Shown here: positions 9,778-17,923 of the stretch, in pieces
How the letters are laid out: the number at the start of each line of letters is the position of its first letter
Numbering within the stretch: position 1 is the first letter of the stretch
Source of the DNA: Paraburkholderia sp. HP33-1
GTDB lineage: Bacteria > Pseudomonadota > Gammaproteobacteria > Burkholderiales > Burkholderiaceae
Assembly (NCBI RefSeq): GCF_021390595.1
Contig: NZ_JAJEJR010000004.1
Coordinates: 201,343 to 265,342 of the forward strand
Length of the DNA stretch: 64,000 nt
Direction: 5' to 3'
Notes under the pieces: generated by a model
Database searches by the model: none
Told to the model about the DNA's origin: nothing
The model's input: the letters and a program-made list of their open reading frames with translations, nothing else
Program-made: the position numbers and the translations under genes

Positions 9778-9821
9778 TTGACAGCAGCAAAAAGATGAGT
9801 TCAGAATATAGAACATTGTTC
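9778..9821 (+). promoter_or_regulatory. Predicted etf promoter with GAAC-N3-GTTC operator
   Basis: TTGACA at 9778-9783 and CAGAAT at 9802-9807 are spaced 18 bases. The 11-bp perfect palindrome GAACATTGTTC (9811-9821) lies directly after the -10 box, with another GTTC half-site at 9799-9802. Placement fits repression. The same core recurs before other operons in this window. Confidence 0.5.
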
Positions 9822-9844
9822 AACAAAGCGTTCGGAGCGTCAAA

Positions 9845-10594
9845 TTGAAGATACTGGTCGCGGTGAAGCGCGTGATCGACTACAACGTGAAACCTCGAGT
9901 GAAGTCCGACGGCTCTGGCGTCGATCTGGCCAACGTGAAAATGGCCATGAACCCGTTCGACGAGATCGCGGTGGAGGAGGCAGTGCGCCTGAAGGAAGCT
10001 GGCGTTGCGAGTGAAGTAGTCGTGGTGTCGGCCGGAACCGCTCAATCGCAGGAGGTACTGCGTACCGCACTCGCCATGGGGGGCGATCGCGCCGTGCTCG
10101 TGGAGAGCGATGTAGATTTGCAGCCGCTCGCAGTCGCGAAGCTGCTGGCCGCCTTGGCCGCGCGGGAAAATCCGCAATTGGTATTGCTCGGCAAGCAGGC
10201 GATCGACAACGATGCAGGCCAAACCGGACAGAAGCTAGCCGCATTGCTTGGGTGGCCACAAGCGACGTTCGCGTTCAAGACGGAAGTGGACGGTCAACAA
10301 CTACTCGTCACGCGTGAGATCGATGGCGGCCTCGAACGGATCGCGCTCGATCTGCCCGCCGTGATCACGACGGATTTGCGCCTGAACAGTCCGCGGTATG
10401 TGACGCTGCCCAACATTATGAAAGCCAAGAAGAAGCCTCTGGAGACGTTGAGCCCCGAGGCGTTGGGCGTTGACGTCGCGCCTCGTCTGAAGGTTCTCGA
10501 AGTGACCGAGCCCCCATCCCGTAAGGGCGGAGTGATGGTCCCGGATGTTGCAGCGCTGATTGAAAAGCTTCGCAACGAAGCGAAGGTGATCTGA
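9845..10594 (+). CDS. etfB: Electron transfer flavoprotein beta subunit
   Basis: 249 residues, matching the usual ETF-beta length, with the N-terminal [12 protein letters not shown] and the central domain carrying the AMP-binding region. The start is TTG, supported by GGAGCG about 7 bases upstream. With EtfA it forms the soluble FAD/AMP heterodimer that takes electrons from acyl-CoA dehydrogenases to ETF:quinone oxidoreductase. Encoded directly ahead of the operon that holds two acyl-CoA dehydrogenases, so it is probably a pathway-dedicated ETF besides the housekeeping one. Confidence 0.93.
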   Translation: MKILVAVKRVIDYNVKPRVKSDGSGVDLANVKMAMNPFDEIAVEEAVRLKEAGVASEVVVVSAGTAQSQEVLRTALAMGGDRAVLVESDVDLQPLAVAKLLAALAARENPQLVLLGKQAIDNDAGQTGQKLAALLGWPQATFAFKTEVDGQQLLVTREIDGGLERIALDLPAVITTDLRLNSPRYVTLPNIMKAKKKPLETLSPEALGVDVAPRLKVLEVTEPPSRKGGVMVPDVAALIEKLRNEAKVI

Positions 10595-10596
10595 TC

Positions 10597-11529
10597 ATGA
10601 CTATTCTCGTTATCGCCGAACACGACAATGCAACCCTTAAGCGCGCCACGCTCAACGCCGTCACGGCGGCGGGCGCAGCGGGCCGCGACATTCATGTGCT
10701 GGTGGCGGGCCACGGTGCGTCATCCGTTGTAGAGCAAGCCGCGAGCGTGGCCGGCGTCGCCGAAGTGCTCGTCGCGGATGCACCCGAGTACGCACACGGG
10801 CTGCCAGAAAACCTCGCCGCACTGGTCGTTTCACTGGCCGGCGCCTATACCCATGTGATCGCAGCGTCGACGGCCGTGGGCAAAAACTTCATGCCCCGTG
10901 TGGCGGCGTTGCTCGACAGCGCGCAGATTTCAGACGTCGTTGCCTTCAAGGGACCCGATGTTTTCGTGCGCCCGATCTACGCTGGCAATGCACTCGCAAC
11001 GGTGCAATCGTCCGACCCGATCAAGGTCATCACGATTCGTCCGACCGCCTTCGATGCGGCAGCTACCGGTTCGGCCACCGCGTCGTCACGTGCTGTTACA
11101 TCGGCCCCGGCTTTCGATAAGGCCCGTTTTGTCGGGCAGGAATTGACGAAGTCGAGCCGGCCGGAGCTGGCCGCCGCAAACATCGTAGTGTCGGGCGGCC
11201 GCGGCATGCAGAACGGCGAGAACTTCAAGCTTCTCGACGCGCTTGCGGACAAGCTTGGCGCGGCCGTCGGCGCGTCGCGCGCGGCTGTCGACGCCGGTTT
11301 CGTGCCGAACGACTATCAGGTCGGCCAGACAGGCAAGATCGTCGCGCCTCAGTTGTACATTGCCGTGGGCATATCGGGGGCCATTCAGCACCTCGCCGGC
11401 ATGAAGGATTCGAAAGTCATCGTCGCGATCAACAAGGATGCCGAGGCGCCCATCTTTCAGGTGGCCGACTATGGTCTCAACGCCGACCTCTTCGAAGCTG
11501 TTCCGGCGCTGACCGCTGCGCTCGATTGA
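10597..11529 (+). CDS. etfA: Electron transfer flavoprotein alpha subunit
   Basis: 310 residues with the C-terminal FAD-binding signature ([15 protein letters not shown] near residue 248, then NKDAEAPIF). Starts 2 bases after the etfB stop, so translation is coupled. It binds FAD and pairs with EtfB. A strong stem-loop follows the stop codon, which together with a new promoter marks the end of the two-gene unit. Confidence 0.93.
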   Translation: MTILVIAEHDNATLKRATLNAVTAAGAAGRDIHVLVAGHGASSVVEQAASVAGVAEVLVADAPEYAHGLPENLAALVVSLAGAYTHVIAASTAVGKNFMPRVAALLDSAQISDVVAFKGPDVFVRPIYAGNALATVQSSDPIKVITIRPTAFDAAATGSATASSRAVTSAPAFDKARFVGQELTKSSRPELAAANIVVSGGRGMQNGENFKLLDALADKLGAAVGASRAAVDAGFVPNDYQVGQTGKIVAPQLYIAVGISGAIQHLAGMKDSKVIVAINKDAEAPIFQVADYGLNADLFEAVPALTAALD

Positions 11530-11535
11530 CGTTCC

Positions 11536-11557
11536 CCCGGATTGACAGCAATCCGGG
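11536..11557 (+). terminator. Stem-loop after etfA
   Basis: CCCGGATTG and CAATCCGGG form a perfect 9-bp stem with a 4-base ACAG loop starting 6 bases after the etfA stop. No T-run follows. Its right part overlaps the predicted -35 box of the next operon. Confidence 0.5.
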
Positions 11558-11585
11558 CGTCAGCCTAGCATCTGAACGCCGTTCA
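11542..11585 (+). promoter_or_regulatory. Predicted promoter and operator of the Rieske operon
   Basis: TTGACA at 11542-11547 and TAGCAT at 11566-11571 are 18 bases apart. The 13-bp perfect palindrome TGAACGCCGTTCA (11573-11585) starts right after the -10 box. About 100 bases of leader separate it from the Rieske ATG. Confidence 0.5.
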
Positions 11586-11689
11586 TAATAAATGCACGAG
11601 AAGTTGCATAATGACCGCGAACCAGGCGGCCATTACACAAAAGAGCCGAAACCGGCGCTTACGCCGGCCACATCACGAAGGAGATATCA

Positions 11690-13048
11690 ATGGGTAACAG
11701 ACGTCCCGATTCGGGTGAACACACAGTCCGCCTCGATTTTGTCCCGAAGGACAGTTACCTGTCGAAGCAATTTCTCGAACGGGAGAACGGGCGCCTGTGG
11801 CCGCGCGTGTGGCAGGTTGCCTGCCGGCTGGAAGAGATTCCCAACGTCGGCGATTACGTTACTTTCGACGTGGCCGGCGAGTCGATCATCGTTGTGCGTA
11901 CGGCGGCTGATGAGATCAAGGCCTATTTCAACGTCTGCCAGCATCGTGGCCGTCGCTTGACCAACGGCTGCGGCAAGGCCGCGAAATTTCACTGCGCCTA
12001 TCACGGGTGGCAATGGAATCTGGATGGCAGCGTAGCGCGCGTGCTCGATCGTGACGACTGGGCCGGCTGTCCGGAAATGGCCGACGGCGATCTGCGCCTC
12101 GCCGATGTTCTGGTGGATACGTGGGGCGGTTTCGTGTTCATCAACATGGACCCCAATGCCGAGCCGCTCGCCAAATTCCTCGATCCGGTGCCGGAGATCA
12201 CGAACTGCTTCGAGTTCGAGAAGATGCGCTACCGTTGGTATAAGTCGATTCGTCTGCCCTGCAACTGGAAGGTTGCACTCGAAGCGTTCAACGAAGGCTA
12301 TCACGTAGCAGCAACGCATCCGCAACTGCTCGACGTTGCCGGCGACGACGTGACGCGCAGCTTCGCCTATGGCCGCCATGGCATGTTCGGTTACTCGACA
12401 GCCACGCGTCTGATCGGTGCGCCCTCCCCGCGAACCGGCAAGCCGATGCCAGAGGACGTGCGCCAAGGTCTCGTGAACTTCTTCCGTGTCATGGAAGAGA
12501 CACTTAAGGCCATTAATACCGCTCGTGACTACGACGCCGCGAAGCGCCTCATGCAAGAAATGTCGCCGTCGGGCAACCAGTTCGAAGTCCTTGCGAAAGC
12601 AATGGAATTCCAGCGGGAGGCGGCCATGGCCGAAGGTGCAGGCTGGCCTGAGATCACTTTCGAGCAACTCGGCCGTGCGGGTGCGGACTGGCACGTGTTC
12701 CCGAACCTGATATTTCTCCCGTACCCGGACGGCGCGCTGTTCTATCGCGCTCGGCCTGACGGCGACAACCCCGATTCCTGCATCTACGACATCTGGTCGC
12801 TGCAGCGTTTCGCGCCGGGCGCGGAGCCGCCCCTGAAGCGTGAGTTCTACTACGGTGTGGACGACTGGAAGGAAAACGCACAGGAGAACTTCGGCCTGAT
12901 CCTGTGGCAGGACTTCCAGAACATGACCAACGTGCAGCAGGGCATGAAGTCGCGTGGCTTCAAGGGCTCACGCACGAATCCGCTGCAGGAAACGTCGGTT
13001 TCGAACTTCCATCGCGCGTTGCGCGAATTCATCGCGCGGGAGGAATGA
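11690..13048 (+). CDS. Rieske non-haem iron oxygenase, alpha-type subunit
   Basis: 452 residues. The Rieske [2Fe-2S] ligands are C83-x-H85 and C102-x2-H105; the mononuclear iron site is marked by H205 and H210 in NEGYHVAATH. GAAGGAGA lies before the ATG. It is a ring-hydroxylating oxygenase large subunit, but no small (beta) subunit is encoded here, so it may be an alpha-only enzyme as in many steroid or alicyclic oxygenases. A dedicated ferredoxin and reductase occur at 28429-30033. Its stop overlaps the start of the KstD-like flavoprotein, which argues for consecutive steps. Confidence 0.88.
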   Translation: MGNRRPDSGEHTVRLDFVPKDSYLSKQFLERENGRLWPRVWQVACRLEEIPNVGDYVTFDVAGESIIVVRTAADEIKAYFNVCQHRGRRLTNGCGKAAKFHCAYHGWQWNLDGSVARVLDRDDWAGCPEMADGDLRLADVLVDTWGGFVFINMDPNAEPLAKFLDPVPEITNCFEFEKMRYRWYKSIRLPCNWKVALEAFNEGYHVAATHPQLLDVAGDDVTRSFAYGRHGMFGYSTATRLIGAPSPRTGKPMPEDVRQGLVNFFRVMEETLKAINTARDYDAAKRLMQEMSPSGNQFEVLAKAMEFQREAAMAEGAGWPEITFEQLGRAGADWHVFPNLIFLPYPDGALFYRARPDGDNPDSCIYDIWSLQRFAPGAEPPLKREFYYGVDDWKENAQENFGLILWQDFQNMTNVQQGMKSRGFKGSRTNPLQETSVSNFHRALREFIAREE

Positions 13049-14757
13049 TGGCGGTAGCCTGGGACGCAACCTACGATTTCGTGGTGGTCGGCAGTGGCGG
13101 CGGTTCGATGTGTGCGGCGCTTGCCTGCAGGTCGGTGGGCAAGGAGGCGCTCATCATCGAGAAGCAGTCAAAGGTCGGCGGCTCGACGGGTTATTCGGGC
13201 GGGGTGTGGTGGCTACCTAACAATCACGTGATGAAACGTCGTGGCGTGAGCGATTCATATGAGCGCGCGCGCCAGTACTTCGACGCAGCGGTAACGTACC
13301 AGGGCCCAGGGACGTCGGAGGCGCGCCGCGAGGCTTATTTGCGGACCGGGCCAAAAATGGCTGAGTTTCTCGAACAGCAGGGCATGCGGTTCGTGTACGC
13401 AGACGGCTGGTCCGATTACTACGACACGCTGCCCGGCGGCGAACCGCGCGGTCGATCACTGCTGGCGAAGTTGTTCGATGTGAAGGAGCTGGGTGAATGG
13501 GCGCCGCGTCTGTCGCGCTACAAGGGCCCTTCGATGCCGGCCAACTCGGACGAGTACCCGCAACTTTTTCTGATGAAGCGCACGTGGGGCGGTAAGCGGA
13601 AGGCGATGCAGCTTGGCGGACGCATGCTCTACCAGAAGATCACTGGCAAGGAGCTGGTGGCTAACGGCGCGGCGATTCAGGGGCGCATGCTGCAGATGGC
13701 GTTGCGCGCGAACGTGCCGATCTGGACGGACACGCCTGTGCGCGAGTTCATCGTCGAAGAAGGGCGCGTGACCGGCATTGTCGCGGTGAGGGGCGGTCGC
13801 GAGTTGCGCGTGCGCGCTCGCCAGGGCGTCCTGCTCAATACCGGCGGCTTTTCTCGCAACGCGGAAATGCGCCGCAAGTACCAGCCACAGCCGTCGTCTG
13901 CCGACTGGACCAATGCGAATCCAGGCGATACCGGTGAAATTCTGCAAGCCGCCATCGCGCTCGGCGGCGCGGTGGACTGCATGGAAGAAGCCTGGTGGGT
14001 CGTGACGTCGCTTGGCCCCAATGAGGAACTCCCCGAAGGCGCGCGTGCACCGGATGGTTCACCGCTGCCGTTCATGCATCACCTCGATCTATCGTTGCCG
14101 TTTTCAATCATGGTCGATCAGGACGGCGAGCGCTTTTGCGACGAAGCGGGGGCGTACATGGAGATCGGTCAACGCATGTATCAGCGGCACAAGCAGACTG
14201 GTAAGGCCGTGCCCGCGTGGGTCGTCATGGACAGCCGCCAGCGTAAGTACTACCCGTGGGGCACGGCGATGCCGGGCCAGATTCCGCAGAAGTGGCTCGA
14301 CAGTGGATACATGATCAAAGCTGACACGCTCGAAGAACTGGCCGAGAAATGCAGTATTGACCGCGCTGGTCTGCTCAAGACCGTCAAGCGCTTCAATGGC
14401 TTCTGCGAATCGGGCATCGACGAGGACTATGGTCGCGGTTCGCGCGCGTTCGATCGTTGTCACGGTGATCCGACCATCAAGCCGAACCCGAATCTCGGGC
14501 CAATCGAAGAGGGGCCGTTCTACGCCGTGCGCATGTATCCAGGGGATGTGGGCACGGCAGGCGGTCTCGTGACTGACGAGTTCGGACGTGTGCTCAAGGA
14601 CGATGGTTCGCAGATTCCTGGGCTGTACGCCACCGGCAACTGCACTGCATCCGTGGTTGGCCGGTGTTATCCCGGCGCCGGCAGCAGCATCGGCGCGTCG
14701 TTCGTGTTCGGTTACATCGCGGCGCTGCATGCTAGCGGCGCGCCAAAGATCTGGTAA
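13048..14757 (+). CDS. FAD-binding dehydrogenase, 3-ketosteroid delta1-dehydrogenase-like
   Basis: 569 residues with an N-terminal FAD-binding VVGSGGGSM motif near residue 15, a STGYSGGVWWLP segment near 50 and a C-terminal CYPGAGSSIG segment near 545, the layout of the KstD/fumarate-reductase flavoprotein family. These enzymes put a double bond next to a ring ketone. Two ATGs overlap the Rieske stop; 13048 has GGAGG at a usable distance. Second gene of the long operon. Its pairing with a Rieske oxygenase resembles steroid-ring activation, but I cannot tell whether the substrate is a steroid. Confidence 0.8.
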   Translation: MAVAWDATYDFVVVGSGGGSMCAALACRSVGKEALIIEKQSKVGGSTGYSGGVWWLPNNHVMKRRGVSDSYERARQYFDAAVTYQGPGTSEARREAYLRTGPKMAEFLEQQGMRFVYADGWSDYYDTLPGGEPRGRSLLAKLFDVKELGEWAPRLSRYKGPSMPANSDEYPQLFLMKRTWGGKRKAMQLGGRMLYQKITGKELVANGAAIQGRMLQMALRANVPIWTDTPVREFIVEEGRVTGIVAVRGGRELRVRARQGVLLNTGGFSRNAEMRRKYQPQPSSADWTNANPGDTGEILQAAIALGGAVDCMEEAWWVVTSLGPNEELPEGARAPDGSPLPFMHHLDLSLPFSIMVDQDGERFCDEAGAYMEIGQRMYQRHKQTGKAVPAWVVMDSRQRKYYPWGTAMPGQIPQKWLDSGYMIKADTLEELAEKCSIDRAGLLKTVKRFNGFCESGIDEDYGRGSRAFDRCHGDPTIKPNPNLGPIEEGPFYAVRMYPGDVGTAGGLVTDEFGRVLKDDGSQIPGLYATGNCTASVVGRCYPGAGSSIGASFVFGYIAALHASGAPKIW

Positions 14758-14773
14758 CAGAGGAGGGTTCCGA

Positions 14774-15760
14774 ATGAATGCCTATCAGCCGCCCAGCAGT
14801 GAAGTTCTGGTCGACATTTACCGGCGCATGGCTCTCATCAAGCAGAACGATGAGCGCTTTCGTGCCGTTATCAAGGCCGGCAAGCTGGTCATGCCGTACT
14901 ACTCGCCGCGCGGGCAGGAAGTGATTCCGTCGGCGATGTCGGTGTGTCTTACCGACGACGACTACATCTGCACGATCTACCGCGGCGTTCACGACATGAT
15001 CGCCAAGGGCGTGCCGCTCAAGGAACTCTGGGCCGAGCTCGGGGGGCGGGTAACGGGCACGTGCAAAGGCAAGGGTGGCCCGATGCACGTCACCCATCCC
15101 GCCTCCGGTGTGATGGTGACGACCGGCATTGTCGGCAGTTCGATGCCGATCGCGAACGGGCTTGCGCTCGCCGCGCAGATTCGTGGTGAGCCGCGTGTGG
15201 CCGTGGCCTACTTCGGTGATGGTGCCTCAAACATTGGTGCGTTCCACGAGTCGCTGAACATGGCGTCCGTGTGGAAGTTGCCGGTGATTTTCGTGTGCCA
15301 GAACAACGGCTACGCGGAGCACACCAAATACGCTTACGGCACGTCGGTGGCGAATATCGCGCAGCGCGCGGTCGCGTACCAGATGCCCGGCATCACCGTG
15401 AACGGCAACGATCCGATCGCGATGCACGGGGCGGCGCGCGAAGCGGTCGAGCGCGCGCGCAACGGTGACGGCCCGACGCTGATCGAAGCGAACACGTTCC
15501 GCTTTCAGGGGCACGTGTTCGGCGACCCGGACGCCTATATGGACAAGCACGAAAAGGCGGCCTGGGTCGCCAGGGATCCAGTGCCGCTATTCCGTCAGTG
15601 GCTCATCGACGCCAAGCATGCGAGCGAGGAGCAACTGGCCGCGATGGAAGCCGAACACGAGGCGCAAATTGACGCTGCGGTCGAATTCACGCTGTCGAGC
15701 GAATATCCCGATGTTGCGGAGCTGCGGCGCGACATCTTCAAGGACGAGGTGCTTGCATGA
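14774..15760 (+). CDS. Thiamine-diphosphate dehydrogenase E1 alpha subunit (pyruvate/acetoin type)
   Basis: 328 residues. The thiamine-diphosphate motif starts GDGASNIG and ends QNNGY about 30 residues later (about residues 150-180). AGGAGGG precedes the ATG, so translation starts here. Together with the next gene it gives an alpha2beta2 E1, unlike the single-chain E1 of the usual betaproteobacterial pyruvate dehydrogenase. It decarboxylates a 2-oxoacid, or cleaves an acetoin-like diketone, and passes the acyl group to lipoate. In this operon a non-housekeeping 2-oxoacid or diketone substrate is likely (inference). Confidence 0.88.
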   Translation: MNAYQPPSSEVLVDIYRRMALIKQNDERFRAVIKAGKLVMPYYSPRGQEVIPSAMSVCLTDDDYICTIYRGVHDMIAKGVPLKELWAELGGRVTGTCKGKGGPMHVTHPASGVMVTTGIVGSSMPIANGLALAAQIRGEPRVAVAYFGDGASNIGAFHESLNMASVWKLPVIFVCQNNGYAEHTKYAYGTSVANIAQRAVAYQMPGITVNGNDPIAMHGAAREAVERARNGDGPTLIEANTFRFQGHVFGDPDAYMDKHEKAAWVARDPVPLFRQWLIDAKHASEEQLAAMEAEHEAQIDAAVEFTLSSEYPDVAELRRDIFKDEVLA

Positions 15761-16749
15761 GCCAACTGCCAACCAACATCAACACGATCCAGGCGGTGAA
15801 CTTCGCGCTCGACGACGCGATGGCCGCGGACGCCGACGTCATCGTGCTGGGTGAAGACGTTGCCGACGGCCAGGAAGGCGGCATTGTCGGCGTAACCAAG
15901 GGACTGTCGTCGAAATACGGCACCTCGCGCGTGCGTTCGACGCCAATCTCGGAGCAGGCCATCATCGGTGCGGCAATCGGCGCTTCGATGGTCGGGATGC
16001 GTCCCGTGGCGGAGATCATGCTGATGAACTTCACGACTGTCGCGATGGACATGATCGTGAATCACGCCGCGAAACTGCGCTTCATGTCGGGAGGACAGAC
16101 CAACGTACCGATCGTGATCCGCACCATGACAGGTGCGGGCTTCGGCACGGGCGGTCAGCACGCAGACTATCTCGAGGCCTGGTTCGCGCACGTCGCTGGC
16201 ATCAAGGTCGTCGCACCGTCGAATCCTGCTGATGCGTATGGCCTCATGTTGTCCTGTATCCGCGATGACGATCCCTGCCTTTTCATCGAGAACATGCCGT
16301 CGTACTGGAACCCGGGCAACGCGCCGGAGCGCGGCGTGGCGATTCCGCTTGGAAAGGCCAACGTCGTGCGTGCAGGCACCGACGTAACGGTGATCAGCTA
16401 CAGCCGCCGTGTGCAGGAGGTCATGGTTGTCGCGGAGGCGCTCGCCAAGGACGGGATCGCCTGTGAAGTGATCGATTTGCGCACGGTCTCTCCTCTGGAT
16501 ACTGAAACCATCCTGACTTCGGTTGCAAAAACAGGGCGTGCGGTTGTCGTACACGAGGCCGTCAAGCCATTCGGCGTGGGTGCGGAAATCGCGTCGCGCA
16601 TCTACGAGGCTCTGTTTCGTGAGCTCAAAGCGCCCGTGCAGCGCGTGGGCGCGCAATTCTGCCCAGTGCCGTTCTCCAAGCCGCTCGAAGACGCGTTCGT
16701 ACCGGGCGTGGCCGAGATCGAAGCGGCGGTTCGCGCGACGCTGAAATGA
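15757..16749 (+). CDS. Thiamine-diphosphate dehydrogenase E1 beta subunit
   Basis: 330 residues, the normal length of PDH/acetoin dehydrogenase E1 beta: a pyrimidine-binding domain opening with LGEDVADGQEGG near residue 28 and a transketolase C-terminal domain. ATGA overlap with E1 alpha shows coupled translation. No dihydrolipoamide dehydrogenase gene follows, so the complex must borrow E3 from elsewhere in the genome. Confidence 0.9.
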   Translation: MSQLPTNINTIQAVNFALDDAMAADADVIVLGEDVADGQEGGIVGVTKGLSSKYGTSRVRSTPISEQAIIGAAIGASMVGMRPVAEIMLMNFTTVAMDMIVNHAAKLRFMSGGQTNVPIVIRTMTGAGFGTGGQHADYLEAWFAHVAGIKVVAPSNPADAYGLMLSCIRDDDPCLFIENMPSYWNPGNAPERGVAIPLGKANVVRAGTDVTVISYSRRVQEVMVVAEALAKDGIACEVIDLRTVSPLDTETILTSVAKTGRAVVVHEAVKPFGVGAEIASRIYEALFRELKAPVQRVGAQFCPVPFSKPLEDAFVPGVAEIEAAVRATLK

Positions 16750-16792
16750 CTGGCGCGCCACCTGGAAATTCCATCATCAATAGAGCAAGGTC

Positions 16793-17023
16793 ATGACCAC
16801 ACAAGTTCTGCTTCCCAAACTGGGTTTCTCGATGAATGAAGGTACGCTTGCCGAATGGCTAGCGGAAGACGGCGCCACCGTGAGCGAAGGGCAAATCCTT
16901 TACGCGCTCGAGAGCGACAAATCGATTCAGGAAGTCGAGTCGCCGGCGTCGGGCACGCTGCGCATCGTTGCCCAGGTTGGCGAAGTGTATCCCGTCGGCA
17001 CCGTGCTAGCCGAAATCGTCTGA
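16793..17023 (+). CDS. Stand-alone lipoyl-domain protein (split E2)
   Basis: 76 residues, a single biotinyl/lipoyl domain. The lipoylation site is K43 in ESDKSIQEVES. It carries the swinging arm that takes the acyl group from E1. The TGA stop is followed in the same frame, with no further stop, by the E2 catalytic coding region, so a single stop codon divides what would otherwise be one E2 chain. There is no peripheral subunit-binding domain. Sixteen codons lie between the stop and the first ATG of the next gene. Confidence 0.88.
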   Translation: MTTQVLLPKLGFSMNEGTLAEWLAEDGATVSEGQILYALESDKSIQEVESPASGTLRIVAQVGEVYPVGTVLAEIV

Positions 17024-17074
17024 TTGGCCGCAGGCCGTCCCGTTTTTCAAGAGTCATTCGAAGAGGCATCCGCG

Positions 17075-17890
17075 ATGAGTGTCGAATCCGTTGCTAACCG
17101 GCCGCAGGGCAATGCGCAGGCCGGATCTGGCGAAGCCGCAACCCCCGCATTCGGTTCGAATTTGCCGCCCTGGCCGCAGGTCGATTTCACGGAATTCGGC
17201 GAGGTGGAGGTGAAGCCGGTGTCGCGCATCCAGAAGCTTACAGGTGCTTTCCTGTCGCGCAATTGGCTGACGATTCCGCATGTGACCCACCACGACGACG
17301 CGGATATTACGTCGCTGGAAAGCTATCGCAAGGCGCGTAATGAGGCGAATCCGTTGGTCAAGCTGACGCCGCTCGTCTTCCTGATCAAAGCCGTGGTGCG
17401 GGCTTTGCAGGAGTTTCCGCAATTCAACGCGTCGCTCGACGGTGACGGCAAAAACATCGTTCTCAAGAAGTACTTTCATATCGGGGTCGCGGTGGACACG
17501 CGTTTTGGATTGCTCGTGCCAGTGCTGCGCAATTGCGACAAGAAAAGCCTCGAAGAACTCGCGGTGGAACTGGCAGCGATTTCGCAGAAGGCGCGCGAAA
17601 AGGGACTATCGATGGCAGAGATGTCCGGTGGTTGCTTCTCGATCAGTTCGCTCGGTGGCTTCGGCGGTACCGGCTTTACGCCGATCGTCAACGCGCCGGA
17701 GGTGGCGATTCTCGGCGTGACCAAAACCCGGTTGGCTCCCACGCCGGCGGATGACGGCGGCGTGAGCTGGCGCAAGATGTTGCCCCTGTCGCTCAGCTAC
17801 GACCATCGGGTTATCAACGGAGCCGATGCGGCGCGCTTCGCTGCCTTCGTTGGAACCGTGCTGGCCGATCCGCAGACGCTCGCAGGCTAA
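17075..17890 (+). CDS. 2-oxoacid dehydrogenase E2 catalytic-domain protein
   Basis: 271 residues: a flexible 35-residue N-terminus and a chloramphenicol-acetyltransferase-like catalytic domain ending with SYDHRVINGADAARF near residue 240, which carries the active-site His. Asn in place of the common Asp after RVI is also known in pyruvate-type E2 proteins. It lacks its own lipoyl and E3-binding domains, so it must use the small lipoyl protein in trans or by stop readthrough. ATG 17075 has GAGG 8 bases upstream. It transfers the acyl group from lipoate to CoA. Confidence 0.85.
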   Translation: MSVESVANRPQGNAQAGSGEAATPAFGSNLPPWPQVDFTEFGEVEVKPVSRIQKLTGAFLSRNWLTIPHVTHHDDADITSLESYRKARNEANPLVKLTPLVFLIKAVVRALQEFPQFNASLDGDGKNIVLKKYFHIGVAVDTRFGLLVPVLRNCDKKSLEELAVELAAISQKAREKGLSMAEMSGGCFSISSLGGFGGTGFTPIVNAPEVAILGVTKTRLAPTPADDGGVSWRKMLPLSLSYDHRVINGADAARFAAFVGTVLADPQTLAG

Positions 17891-17923
17891 CAGACGATCT
17901 GACCAAACAACGACGGGATTGAG

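Noticed and set aside
9811..9821. Assignment of the palindromes as KstR sites
   Set aside because: The actinobacterial KstR site has AAC-N2-GTT spacing; here the spacing is N3 and no KstR orthologue can be named.
11687..12694. 335-codon minus-strand open frame
   Set aside because: Antisense to the Rieske oxygenase; no recognisable domain.
17830..17860. Asn instead of Asp in the E2 DHRVING active-site motif as a sign of inactivation
   Set aside because: Asn at this place is known in active pyruvate-type E2 proteins.
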